A stretch of DNA of 64,000 nt from NCBI RefSeq assembly GCF_937952055.1, contig NZ_CALFYO010000011.1, forward strand, positions 124,001-188,000, in the 5' to 3' direction. Both the position numbers and the translations under genes were made by a program. Below the pieces are notes generated by a model that made no database searches, was not told the origin of the DNA, and worked only from the letters and a program-made list of their open reading frames with translations. Of this stretch, positions 7,240 through 15,994 are shown in pieces (position 1 is the stretch's first letter; each line of letters starts with the position of its first letter). The DNA comes from an uncultured Piscinibacter sp. (GTDB taxonomy: Bacteria; Pseudomonadota; Gammaproteobacteria; Burkholderiales; Burkholderiaceae_C).

Positions 7240-8903
7240 GGTGTGGCGCAGTCGGCCGGCAGCGTGGTAATTGCCAACTGATCTGGTTTCAGCCCCTTGA
7301 CGCCTGCCTCGGCAAGATATGCGGAGGCCAGGTCGACGCGCTTGACGGGGGCGGCGCCGTCCGGGCAGGTCACCGTGAAGCGGATGCTGCGGCCGTCCTT
7401 GATCGGATTGTCGCTGCGCACGTAAGCCTTGCCGCCAAACTTGAACTGCGCCTTTGTCTTGAGCGCGGTGATCGCCGTGTCGATTGCCGCATCAGGCGAT
7501 GGTGCCGGAGCCGGGACTGTGGCCTTTGCCGGAGACGTCGAGGGCTTGTTGCCCGCTGCGTCCTTGGTCTTGTCCTCACCGTTGCCGGCGCCGTTGGAGG
7601 GGGCCGCAGCCGCTACGGATACTGGGATCGTCACGATGTTGGGCGCGTTGGGTGCACTGTCGCTGACCCGCAGCGTTCCTTCCGTTGCGCCCTTGAGTAC
7701 GTTCGATGCGAAGGTGAGATCTGAGCGAGTGTCGAAGCGCACGGGGCCCTTGGCGGTCAGCGCCTTGCTCACGGGACCCTCCACCTCCACGAAGTAAGGC
7801 TTGATGCCGCCGCTGATGTCCACGATGCGCTTGTCTTCCTGGTCCGCAGTGAAGCTCAGGCGCTGGGGCGAAACAGCCAAAGCCGTCACGACTTGGGCTA
7901 CGCCGCAATCCTTGAAGGCATCATCCGGAAACGGACCGGTGCGTCCCGCCAGTAGCGCCGCGGTGTCAGCATTGGCGGCCTGGGTGGCGGCCACGGTGTT
8001 GATCAGCGTCTCAGTTGCCTTCTGGACGTCACTCTTCTTGCCTGTTTCCGTCATTGCCATGCCGGACTTCACCGCCGCGAGGCGCGAGTTCAACAGATCG
8101 TCCACGCCTGCACCGGGAGCAATGGCCGAGACCATGCCGGCGAGACCGGAGACCAGCTTTGGCACATTGCTCAAGTCTGGCGTCGCATTGACCAGAGACC
8201 TCACCACCGCCGCATCGATGCTGTTTACCGCTGCCACCAGGTCGCGCGCACCGCGGGTGGCCGCCACGCTGAATGCGCTGGCAGAGCGAAGTGTCTTCTC
8301 ACTGTCTTCCAACTGCACGCGCGCCGCAGTCAGCGCCTGCTGCAAGTCAGGTAGACCGACATCGCCCGGGTTGGCCGCAGCAACGCCCTGGGCTGTGGCG
8401 ATTCCCGCGGCTAGCGTCTTACGCTCGCCTTCGAGCCGCCCGATTGCAGTTGCCAAGCGGGTTCGATCGTCGACAGAGATGGAAAAGGGTGTCACGGCTC
8501 GTTCGGCGCAGTTCAGGGCCTCCACACCGGCCTGATAGACCAGCAGCCGTGGGCGCTGAAGGTTGCTCTGAGAGAAGGCGTAGCCCGTGCCGCCCAGGAA
8601 AGCAGTGCCAACAATCGCGTCTCGATGCACATTGCCAAGCGCGAGTGCCGCGATGAGTGCACCCGTGCCTAGCAGAGCATTGGACGCGTTGCGCTCGTCG
8701 TTGAGCTGCGTGGCCACGGCATTGCGGTAGCGAGTCCGCAGCGAATCCAGGTAACCGAGCGCGCCCGGCATCGAATCGCCTGCCTTGATGGCATCAGGCG
8801 CCTGCCAGGCCGGCACCAGGGGCTCTGTCGCGCAACCGCTGGCCGCAATTGCCACCGCCAGCGCCGTACACCGCCAGCGCACGCCTGCCTTCTTCGGGCC
8901 CAT
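7236..8903 (-). CDS. large predicted lipoprotein
   Basis: A 555-residue protein with a signal peptide and lipobox ending AASGC (acylated Cys at residue 24). Residues 85-110 contain a hydrophobic Gly/Ala segment that could dip into a membrane. Residues 120-330 are long Ala-rich helices. An Ig-like segment near 345-430 and a Pro/Ala/Ser linker near 435-470 precede a C-terminal globular domain with two Cys. It is the first gene of the lipoprotein-protease-DUF1906 unit and probably anchors the system at the outer or inner membrane. The family is not recognised. Confidence 0.75.
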   Translation of the reverse strand: MGPKKAGVRWRCTALAVAIAASGCATEPLVPAWQAPDAIKAGDSMPGALGYLDSLRTRYRNAVATQLNDERNASNALLGTGALIAALALGNVHRDAIVGTAFLGGTGYAFSQSNLQRPRLLVYQAGVEALNCAERAVTPFSISVDDRTRLATAIGRLEGERKTLAAGIATAQGVAAANPGDVGLPDLQQALTAARVQLEDSEKTLRSASAFSVAATRGARDLVAAVNSIDAAVVRSLVNATPDLSNVPKLVSGLAGMVSAIAPGAGVDDLLNSRLAAVKSGMAMTETGKKSDVQKATETLINTVAATQAANADTAALLAGRTGPFPDDAFKDCGVAQVVTALAVSPQRLSFTADQEDKRIVDISGGIKPYFVEVEGPVSKALTAKGPVRFDTRSDLTFASNVLKGATEGTLRVSDSAPNAPNIVTIPVSVAAAAPSNGAGNGEDKTKDAAGNKPSTSPAKATVPAPAPSPDAAIDTAITALKTKAQFKFGGKAYVRSDNPIKDGRSIRFTVTCPDGAAPVKRVDLASAYLAEAGVKGLKPDQLAITTLPADCATP

Positions 8904-8919
8904 GTCGACTCCCCGCCTC

Positions 8920-9642
8920 TATGGTCCGAGCATCGTAGGAGCATTGTTCTCGCTTTGCGACCTACATTCTGGGGATGCCAGCAGCTCGTGGGCGGGCTTG
9001 CGTCGCTGCACTGAGGCAGCAAGAGCGGCCTCTCGGGAGGGGAGCGGCTCGTCCCTGACCTTGAACGTCGCGTCCGCGGCCAGCCGACACCCGGAAGCCG
9101 CGGGCGTCCCAATGCCAAGAGCCGCTCGAGGGCCTCGAGGACCGCCCTGCCCTGCGGATCCGCATAAAGCGGCTTGCGCCAGGAGTACGGGCTGGCCTCG
9201 TCCATGCGGCGCTGGTCTTCCTCGAGCAATTGGCGTACGACCAGGTGCCGCCCGCGGGCCGTGGGTCGCGTGACGGGCTGCTGGCCAGCGCGGCGTAGCG
9301 ATCCACCGCCTGCTCGAGGCGCTCGCTGAAGACCGGTGCGCCTGGCACCGGCTGGGCAAGATCGCGAGCGTCGAACCCCTGCAGTCCGTGCGCGGCTGCG
9401 AGGTGGTCCTCCTCGATGCGCTCGGCCATCGTGTAGGCCAGTGGCGGGCGCACGTACTTGTGCCTTGTCTTGGCGCCGGCGGCGAGGTGGGTCCAGTAGC
9501 CGCGAGGCGGCATCGGCACGTTCATCGCGCGGCACTGCTTGCCGATCCAGACTTCGGAGACGCCCAGTTCTCGGGCGATGGTCGTGCGCGGCCGGGATCA
9601 CACCAGGTCATACAGTGCCTGGCGGCTAAACGGGTTCGACAT
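8920..9642 (-). pseudogene. decayed HTH-family gene (nonsense plus frameshifts)
   Basis: Translation from an ATG at 9642 gives MSNPFSRQALYDLV, then TGA (9598-9600) where the family has Trp, then SRP, and then a helix-turn-helix segment ending VSEVWIGKQCRAMNVPMPP and the motif PPRGYW. This matches the N-terminus of a protein family common on proteobacterial mobile elements (QELYDLVWSRP ... VPVPPRGYW). Further on, similarity continues in a second frame (QLLEEDQRRMDEASPYSW) and then a third, so at least two frameshifts follow. The gene is dead unless the assembly has errors. Confidence 0.75.
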
Positions 9643-9760
9643 CAACGGCTCCAGCGCGACGGGTGAAAGAGGTGCGGACCGCGTCCGCCGTGCTGCAGGC
9701 AAAGTTGAACCATCGAGCGCCTTCAACTACGAAGTGCACTTGCCCTGCTAGGGTCAAGGC

Positions 9761-10027
9761 TCAGATGCACCAGGTTGTCGGTCGCCGACGATCCGCAGCA
9801 TCCCGCGCAGAATCAGCGCCACCGCCCTGGTCGATGTGAGCTGTTTGGGCAAGCGGTTCGTCTAGTTCCGCGTCGAGTTCATTGCGAAGCGATTCCGGCG
9901 TGAAGTTGGCAAACTGGCGACGGTGCGGCCAAGCTTCTGGAGGGCGCAATCAGCCCCTCCGCGCGTAGTCCTCAATGAGGTAGCTGGCATAGTCGGTCAA
10001 GAACTCAACCATTGTGTCGCGACTCAT
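9761..10027 (-). pseudogene. small cassette gene with in-frame TGA
   Basis: An ATG at 10027, about 18 bases after the attC core at 10050-10056, opens a frame of 25 codons (starting MSRDTMVEFLTDYASYLIED) ended by TGA at 9950-9952. The same frame continues for 62 more codons with a coding-like acidic helix (TPESLRNELDAELDEPLAQT) and stops at 9761. One nonsense change (for example Trp to stop) in a small cassette gene explains it. Product unknown. Confidence 0.4.
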
Positions 10028-10049
10028 GGTCGGACCTGGGTTTGACGAC

Positions 10050-10166
10050 GCCTAACGTTCGAGCTGAGCCGGGCGGCGTAAGGCTGGGCGGCGACAATGC
10101 ACCGTGCGCCGCGGCCCAGCCTTACGCTGCCTGCCGTAGAGGGTCGGCTCGAGCGAGTGGTTAGCC
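10050..10166 (-). repeat. attC recombination site of TIR-TM cassette
   Basis: Minus-strand GGCTAACCACTCGCTCGAGC at one end and CGGCTCAGCTCGAACGTTAGGC-type sequence at the other, with a long inner palindrome built on GTAAGGCTGGG and CCCAGCCTTAC. It lies 16 bases downstream of the TIR gene 10183-11493. It clearly belongs to the same attC family as the sites near 1.4 and 2.4 kb. Confidence 0.92.
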
Positions 10167-10182
10167 TTCACTCGAGGCCACC

Positions 10183-11493
10183 TTATCGCTGAGCAGCAGT
10201 GCTCATGTACGCACGGTACTCCCGAAGGCCTTCGCCAGTCTTGAAGGCGTGCATTGCACTTGCACGCATCATGACATTCCTGCCAGAGTAGCGAAGGAAT
10301 ATGGTGCTCAACTCGAGATCGGCTCTCGCCTTGGAGATTGCGCTCCTATCGCCGCCAGAGGGAAACATTGTGTTGTCCACTCGAACGGTGATCGCCGAAT
10401 CCTCCAGATCTGGCACGGAACTTACTTTGCCGGTCGACGTCCAGAAGCGCTTCGCGGCCCGATCCGTAAATTGGAGCGTGAGCGTGTCTTTTGACGGCTC
10501 CCACTGCAGTGAGGGTTCTCTAGGCTCGGCGCGATCCGACCCATCCGGATCGTATGGTCCGACGTCGAAGGAGAGATCGGCCGCACCAGGGGGAGGTGAG
10601 CTTGACGGCGCGTCAGGATCTACTGCAGGGTCCCTACGACGTATCGCTAGAGAAAGCCCAGTAAAGTTTAGAGTGCCACTAAGCCAATGATAGGTTGGAC
10701 CTTTTGGCCAAAGTGATGATACTGGCACGATCGCGACTGCACGAACTGATCCATCTTGCCCGGTGATAGCTGGCCGCACACCGAGTGGAAGATCGCGCTT
10801 GAACGAGAACGCGCCGTCACGCGATTCTCCAAGCTCTCGACGCAGTTCCGCAACAAGATCCGCCACGCCGTCGGTACCCGGGTTGATCAAGATGAATGCC
10901 GTCACCTCCATGTCGTCAAGAGGCTGGAGAGTGCGCCGCACATCGGAAGCAATTTGCTGTTGCGTCTTCAGCTGATTGCTGAGCGCGATCGTTAGTCCTA
11001 TCAACAGGGAGACAGCAGCGACTGCGAAGACGAACGAGGCAATCGTCCACTTTGATCGGTTCAGGAAGCGCAGTATCAAGGTTGCCGTTGGTACGGGCGG
11101 GGGAAGGAGTTCTCGAACTCTCGCCAATAGGCGTACAAAGCCTGGGTGACTCGGGTCACCATCCCAGGAGTCCAGATCCGTTGCTTGCAGCCGGTCATAG
11201 GGGCTCTCGATAGTCATGGGTTCAAGCCGCGCCGGGGCATAGCAGCCGCGCGCAATAGCTTGTGACGCTTCGTGTCGCACCCACGGGGAACGCATGGCCG
11301 CCTTCGACCACAGTACGACGACGCATGCTGCATCCGCGAGAGCATCATCGATTGCACCATGCCACTCTCGACCGCATTGAATGCTTTCCTGCCACCAGAC
11401 AGCGTATCCGGCGTTGGCAAGCGCGTCCTTTAGGCGGGCTGCGACACTCCGCTCCTCAGTCTTGAAGCTGATAAAGATATTTCGATGCGTCAC
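10183..11493 (-). CDS. TIR-domain membrane protein (integron cassette)
   Basis: A 436-residue protein. Residues 1-135 are a TIR domain: NIFISFKTEERSVAARL, AVWWQESIQCGREW, ACVVVLWSKAAMRSPWV and the RHEAS helix with the usual Trp-x-x-x-Glu spacing. A transmembrane helix lies near 148-171 and a 260-residue C-terminal domain follows with a Pro/Asp-rich linker near 300. That domain is not recognised. The GTG start lies within 20 bases of the preceding core site and lacks a clear ribosome-binding site, as in many cassettes. It is probably an NAD+-targeting effector with an extracytoplasmic sensor; the function is inferred. Confidence 0.82.
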   Translation of the reverse strand: MTHRNIFISFKTEERSVAARLKDALANAGYAVWWQESIQCGREWHGAIDDALADAACVVVLWSKAAMRSPWVRHEASQAIARGCYAPARLEPMTIESPYDRLQATDLDSWDGDPSHPGFVRLLARVRELLPPPVPTATLILRFLNRSKWTIASFVFAVAAVSLLIGLTIALSNQLKTQQQIASDVRRTLQPLDDMEVTAFILINPGTDGVADLVAELRRELGESRDGAFSFKRDLPLGVRPAITGQDGSVRAVAIVPVSSLWPKGPTYHWLSGTLNFTGLSLAIRRRDPAVDPDAPSSSPPPGAADLSFDVGPYDPDGSDRAEPREPSLQWEPSKDTLTLQFTDRAAKRFWTSTGKVSSVPDLEDSAITVRVDNTMFPSGGDRSAISKARADLELSTIFLRYSGRNVMMRASAMHAFKTGEGLREYRAYMSTAAQR

Positions 11494-11503
11494 TGTCTGT
11501 GAA

Positions 11504-11609
11504 GGCTAACGTCTGAGCAGCCCTCGCTCGCATGGCTGATGAACACGACGCAGGTCAATCGACGGCGGCGCGGCCGTGTCGCACCGGGGTCGCCTTGAAG
11601 AACAGACGT
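11504..11609 (-). repeat. damaged attC, gene-free cassette
   Basis: Outer arms ACGTCTG and CAGACGT (11509-11515 and 11603-11609) pair perfectly and the minus-strand end is GTTAGCC. The opposite core reads GGCACG, as if the TA-A of the usual core were deleted. The stretch between this and the next site has no gene, so it is probably an empty or broken cassette. Confidence 0.45.
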
Positions 11610-11713
11610 GCCTAACGCGGTGTCGGCCAAAGCTTTTTCGGCAACGGTGGAATCGACCACTGCTAAGTTCCTCTACGGGAGCGCGCCGACGCCGCTTGTG
11701 CTATGCGTTGAAC
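11610..11713 (-). repeat. probable attC of SGNH hydrolase cassette
   Basis: Minus-strand cores GTTCAAC (inside the last codons of the hydrolase gene) and GTTAGGC at 11610-11616. Inner arms GCGGCGTCGGC and GCCGACACCGC pair with one mismatch. The position at the gene's stop fits an attC. Confidence 0.6.
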
Positions 11714-12573
11714 ACGGCGCTCAATACGGACTGCCATCTCGCACTGAGCTTGCGGTAGCCCAGAGCCGAGGGGTGGATCTCGTTCTGCCAGTCGACAGTC
11801 GCACCTTTGTCCGAAGTCTTTGCTGCCGTGAGCGTTCCCTGGCCGTGTACGACGTGTATGGAGCCGTCCGGCGTACTAGCCGCTATGTGGTCGATAAGCG
11901 TCTGCAACCGATCTAGTAGCACACGGCACAACTCGGCGCGGTCCGCCTCGGGGATGCCAAATGCATTCATCGCCGGGTACAACCATGGGCCGAAGCCCAG
12001 CCCGGCGCCGGCGTCGCGCGCGACGGCAATGTCATAGGTGTGCGTAACTATCGCGATGCCGCGGTTTTCCGGCTTCTTGTCCCGGGCGACCAGCAAGTTC
12101 TGGTAGACGGCCACGAGGTGAGCACAAAAGGTCTGCCATCCCGCATTGGACAGGTAGCGCTCGCCACCTGGTGCGCTGGTCCACTCATCAGACTTGGCCA
12201 GCAATCGGAGGGCTGCCGTGTTTGTTGGCGGCTGCTGGGCCGCAGCGATTAGGTCGTTACCGCCCCCTGACAACAGTAGCCCCCCCCAGGCCCGCCGCCG
12301 CCGCCCGTTCAGGAAGTCGATGAACTGTGGCGCCTTAGTGGTGTCGGCCATGAGGCTCAGTCTTGCGCCCGGCTGAGCACAGTTCACCACGCACGCGCGG
12401 ACTTTGGTAGTACCCATGCCGTCGAAGAGATTGGTTGTCAGATTTGGCGGGATAGCCCCGAAGGAGAACCATGAATCGCCCTGTGCGAGAAGCTGCAGGT
12501 TGAACTCACTAAGCGGCGCCGGGTTCTCCGCACTGAGCACCTCAGCAGGCGTGAAAACTTGGATGGGCTTCAT
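11701..12573 (-). CDS. SGNH/GDSL-type hydrolase (integron cassette)
   Basis: A 290-residue cytoplasmic protein, as no signal peptide is visible. It shows the SGNH blocks: AQGDSWFSFG near residue 32 (nucleophile Ser, block I), LLLSGGGND near 105 (Gly and Asn of block III) and NEIHPSALGY near 270 (catalytic His, block V). Such enzymes hydrolyse esters or acyl groups. GAGGAA precedes the ATG. A probable attC overlaps its 3' end, making it the most upstream cassette seen. No attC or attI was found on its 5' side, so its cassette boundary there is unknown. Confidence 0.82.
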   Translation of the reverse strand: MKPIQVFTPAEVLSAENPAPLSEFNLQLLAQGDSWFSFGAIPPNLTTNLFDGMGTTKVRACVVNCAQPGARLSLMADTTKAPQFIDFLNGRRRRAWGGLLLSGGGNDLIAAAQQPPTNTAALRLLAKSDEWTSAPGGERYLSNAGWQTFCAHLVAVYQNLLVARDKKPENRGIAIVTHTYDIAVARDAGAGLGFGPWLYPAMNAFGIPEADRAELCRVLLDRLQTLIDHIAASTPDGSIHVVHGQGTLTAAKTSDKGATVDWQNEIHPSALGYRKLSARWQSVLSAVFNA

Positions 12574-13097
12574 TGAGTTTCCTCGCAGCGAATCGGCCTG
12601 ACCCTAGCAGACAAACCACGCGCCGCGCCGGAACGGCGCTGTCACGCTCATTGCGCTGACTCAGCCTGTAGACCGAAGCACACCTGTCGTCCTAAGCAAA
12701 TGCGTGCAAGGCAACCGCGGACACCAGGAACCTCATTAGACCGCCGACGCTCGCCGTCTCCTTACAAGCAGCACGATACTTGAAGATCGCGAACGCTCCG
12801 AATCCCTAGGAGTGAGACCCACAGCTCTCCTGGTTGCCTGCAATTGCGATAGCCAGGCCTGAGTGGGAGTGACCTTCGCAATGCGAAGCAACGACGTTGG
12901 CTTGCTGCAGTCGATCGTGAATCTATCGGACAACCAGTTGGGCAATGCCGACTCTCGGTCGGAGGTCATCAAGGAGTACTGTGCCCGGCCGCTCGACTTC
13001 CCAGGAGCCGGGCCCGATTCCCACCAGAGTCCGGAACGTGCACACTTGGGCTGGCTCAATCGCAGATTGATTGGGCCAAGATCAAGGGGGGACAGAC
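12574..13097. other. gene-poor boundary between array and defence genes
   Basis: No convincing gene, attC or integrase was seen. Overlapping frames on both strands have no recognisable protein. This is where an integron integrase and attI would be expected if the array were intact, and neither is here. Confidence 0.5.
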
Positions 13098-13328
13098 ATG
13101 CCACACTTAAAGATCGAGTGCCCTGGAGAGGCAGCATGTGCGACATCGGTCGTCACCATCGGAGGCGCCTGCCAGCAGGTTCCGTTTCGATGATGCCGTC
13201 GCAAAGTAATTGCCGGTGAAGAGCAAGCACGTCTACGCCCATCCGCTCAGAACGGGGCCGCGGACACGTTCCCTTGGGTTGAAGACGAGCAGGCACTGCA
13301 AGAGGTACTCGGGAATCTTCCGCAATGA
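13098..13328 (+). pseudogene. small gene with in-frame TGA upstream of patatin gene
   Basis: AAGGGGGG precedes an ATG at 13098 that opens a 31-codon frame (starting MPHLKIECPGEAACATSVVT) ended by TGA at 13191-13193. The same frame then continues 44 codons with coding-like sequence (ending VEDEQALQEVLGNLPQ) to a second TGA at 13326. Most simply it is a small gene inactivated by one nonsense change. I could not identify a family. Confidence 0.4.
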
Positions 13329-13522
13329 ACTACAGAGATTGGCCGCGAGCGGGCCGCATCAGCTGACATGCAGAGGTCAAATCACGCAACAGATGCGGCA
13401 ATACCGATTCAAGGGACTAGACTCGGTACGCAACTGCCACTCGCCTCACTTGTCAGTTGAGCCGATGCAAAGTGGCAAAGAGTGGATCGAGACGCCCATG
13501 GGTTGTCTGACCGCAGGCGTTC

Positions 13523-15994
13523 ATGTCAGCGACAGATTGCGAGACATTCCATATGCCTTTGACTCCTGACCAAGCTGCCGCGCATCAATTTCTTGGCGAG
13601 TTGAGAACGCGCATTTCCACTCAACCTCTTCCGTATCAGCACGGGGTGGAGGCGCGGGCCCTACAGAGCATGTGGGAGGTGTTCGGGCAGGCGCGTGACG
13701 CAATGACGATGAACCCCGGCTGCGAGACCTTTGCGAGACGCACAACGGAGGTGTTGAATCTCATCGTCCGACCGCTAACAGCGAAGTGGCACCGCGCCTT
13801 AGAAGACGGTCGCCTCAATGGGCGCGATGGTGCCGATGAGTTTCGAGGCGAGCTGAAGCAGGTTCAAGAAGAACTTCGTGCTTTTGCTTCGGAGCTGCAC
13901 GAAATGGCTTATGGCACGGCACATCTGGACTCGCTGGCGCCAGATGTCATGCAATCTGAAGAGATGGAAAAGCTGTTTCGGCCGCTACCTTTCGGCTTTG
14001 TTGCTCATTCCCCAGGATTGAGGGAGATCGCATCGAAGATTGCGAGCGATGAAGGTCGAGCTGTCGGGAGTCGTCGCGAGAAGTTGGGAATTGAGACCGC
14101 GGTGGGCATGGACGCCACCGGCCTTGCACTATCCGGCGGAGGAATTCGGTCTGCGACGTTTGGGCTTGGGGTCGTTCAGGTGCTCGCCGAGAAGGGCTTT
14201 CTCAAGGAAGTGGATTTTCTGTCCACTGTATCCGGCGGAGGCTACACGGGATGCTTTCTGACGCAGGCCTTAGGCAACGGCGAAGATCAGTCGACCGTTG
14301 CGGCACCGCACGGACCAGACACGGATCCGGTGCGCTACGTCCGTCAGAACGCGAAATACCTCCTGGTCGGCAATCTCAAGGAACAGTGGTCCATGGTCAC
14401 GGCGACGCTCGCCGGGATGATTCTGAACTGGACCGCGCCACTGCTTGTGATTCTGTCGCTCGCGGCTGTGGTGAGCCAGGTCGATGGTTGGGGCGCTGCT
14501 GAATACTGGAAGTTCACATTGGGCGGCGCCGCAGTGCTTTGCGGCCTGGCAATGGTTGTCTATGCGTGGGGCGTTCGAATGGGAAAGAGGACGAGTCAGG
14601 TCACGGGCAGCGTTCTGGGGATCCTACTTGCTCTCACGGTGGGAGTCAGCATCGCTTGGGTACTCGAACGAAGCGTTCCTGAGCTCACCGCGAGCGGATA
14701 TTGGCGAAATGCCGGTAGCCTCGGCGCAGTTCTCGCGGCCCTGGCGGCAGCGGTGCCCGGAGTCGTTCGCTTCCTTCCGGTATTGAAGAACCCGAATACT
14801 CGCAGGCTCGTGTTGAAGGTTGCGCTCGTGCTCGCGGGCTTTCTGATCCCGCTGATCGCCTTGCTGCTGTTCCACGCGTTCCTCGAGATTGCTTCCGAAC
14901 ACTTCACGGCACTGCTTTGCGTCGCAGCTGGGCTCGCTGGCATTAGCATCTTCTTGCTCAACGTCAATCTGACCGGCCCACACCGCCTTTATCGCGACGG
15001 TCTGGCCCGGACATTCATCCAGAGGACGGCCAGTGGCAATCCACACATTCGACTAGACGAGATCAACGCGGGGAACACGGCGCCCTACCACCTTCTTAAC
15101 TCCGCGCTAAACATTCCGACCAGCTCAGATTCCGCGCTCAAGGATCGTCGCTGCGACTTCTTCCTGTTCTCAAAGAACTGGACAGGTTCGCCTGCGACCG
15201 GCTATCACCCGACAGCAAGTTGGCGAACGAATGGTAAGCCGCCTGACCTTGCTACAGCGATGGCCATCTCGGGAGCAGCCTTCTCTTCGCACATGGGGCT
15301 AGCATCAATGCCCACCCTGACTGCATTGCTGACGATCCTGAACGTGCGGCTTGGTTTCTGGATCAAGCGTCCGGACACAGGTGGAATGGGCGCTCCGGGA
15401 TTCATTTGCCTGCTGCGGGAAATGACTAGCATTCGCATGTCTGAGAAGGAGAAGTGGCTGAACCTCTCCGACGGTGGGCATATCGAGAACCTCGCGATTT
15501 ACGAGTTGCTCCGGCGGCGCTGCAAGTTCATCGTTTGCGTAGATGGAGAGTCGGACCCTGGCTACACTTTTGAAGGCTTGATGACACTGGTTCGCCACGC
15601 GCAGATTGACTTCGGTGTGCGCCTTGATCCCAAGCTGGACGAACTCAGACCCGATCCGAAGACGGGATACAGCAAGTGCCACTTTCATCTGTGCCGCATT
15701 CACTATCCTGAAGGTATCGGCCTACTTCTTTACATCAAGCTTTCGGTCACAGGGAATGAGTCTGAACTAATACGGCGATTTCGAACCAATAACTCTGATT
15801 TTCCACACCAGACAACGCTGGACCAATTCTTCGATCAGGAACAGTTTGAAGCCTATCGGCAGTTGGGTGTGCACGCGGCCGAGAGCGTGTTCCTGCCGGC
15901 ATTGATGGACGGCGGGCAGCCTGCCAATGTGCGGGATTGGTTCCGACAGCTCGCTAAGAATCTTCTCGAACCTGTTCGCAGCCCGCTGTCATGA
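13523..15994 (+). CDS. membrane-embedded patatin-like phospholipase
   Basis: An 823-residue protein. An N-terminal helical region (about 1-190) precedes a split patatin domain: the oxyanion motif LSGGGIRSATFGLG near 203-216, the nucleophile strand FLSTVSGGGYTG near 232-243 (Ser237), and the catalytic Asp in LSDGGHIENL near 650. Between the nucleophile and the Asp lie about six hydrophobic helices (about 295-480), so the lipase is inserted in a membrane. Patatin lipases destroy membranes in anti-phage systems such as CBASS CapV, though this size and topology differ. The start could also be ATG 13553. Its stop overlaps the next gene (ATGA at 15991). Confidence 0.85.
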   Translation: MSATDCETFHMPLTPDQAAAHQFLGELRTRISTQPLPYQHGVEARALQSMWEVFGQARDAMTMNPGCETFARRTTEVLNLIVRPLTAKWHRALEDGRLNGRDGADEFRGELKQVQEELRAFASELHEMAYGTAHLDSLAPDVMQSEEMEKLFRPLPFGFVAHSPGLREIASKIASDEGRAVGSRREKLGIETAVGMDATGLALSGGGIRSATFGLGVVQVLAEKGFLKEVDFLSTVSGGGYTGCFLTQALGNGEDQSTVAAPHGPDTDPVRYVRQNAKYLLVGNLKEQWSMVTATLAGMILNWTAPLLVILSLAAVVSQVDGWGAAEYWKFTLGGAAVLCGLAMVVYAWGVRMGKRTSQVTGSVLGILLALTVGVSIAWVLERSVPELTASGYWRNAGSLGAVLAALAAAVPGVVRFLPVLKNPNTRRLVLKVALVLAGFLIPLIALLLFHAFLEIASEHFTALLCVAAGLAGISIFLLNVNLTGPHRLYRDGLARTFIQRTASGNPHIRLDEINAGNTAPYHLLNSALNIPTSSDSALKDRRCDFFLFSKNWTGSPATGYHPTASWRTNGKPPDLATAMAISGAAFSSHMGLASMPTLTALLTILNVRLGFWIKRPDTGGMGAPGFICLLREMTSIRMSEKEKWLNLSDGGHIENLAIYELLRRRCKFIVCVDGESDPGYTFEGLMTLVRHAQIDFGVRLDPKLDELRPDPKTGYSKCHFHLCRIHYPEGIGLLLYIKLSVTGNESELIRRFRTNNSDFPHQTTLDQFFDQEQFEAYRQLGVHAAESVFLPALMDGGQPANVRDWFRQLAKNLLEPVRSPLS

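Noticed and set aside
13191..13193. TGA read as selenocysteine
   Set aside because: No SECIS-like stem was seen directly after it and no selenoprotein family fits; nonsense decay is simpler.
12574..13522. Integron integrase (intI) and attI
   Set aside because: Expected upstream of the last cassette but no tyrosine-recombinase motifs are seen; the only tyrosine recombinase, at 61925-63241, has a phage-type arm domain and lies far away.
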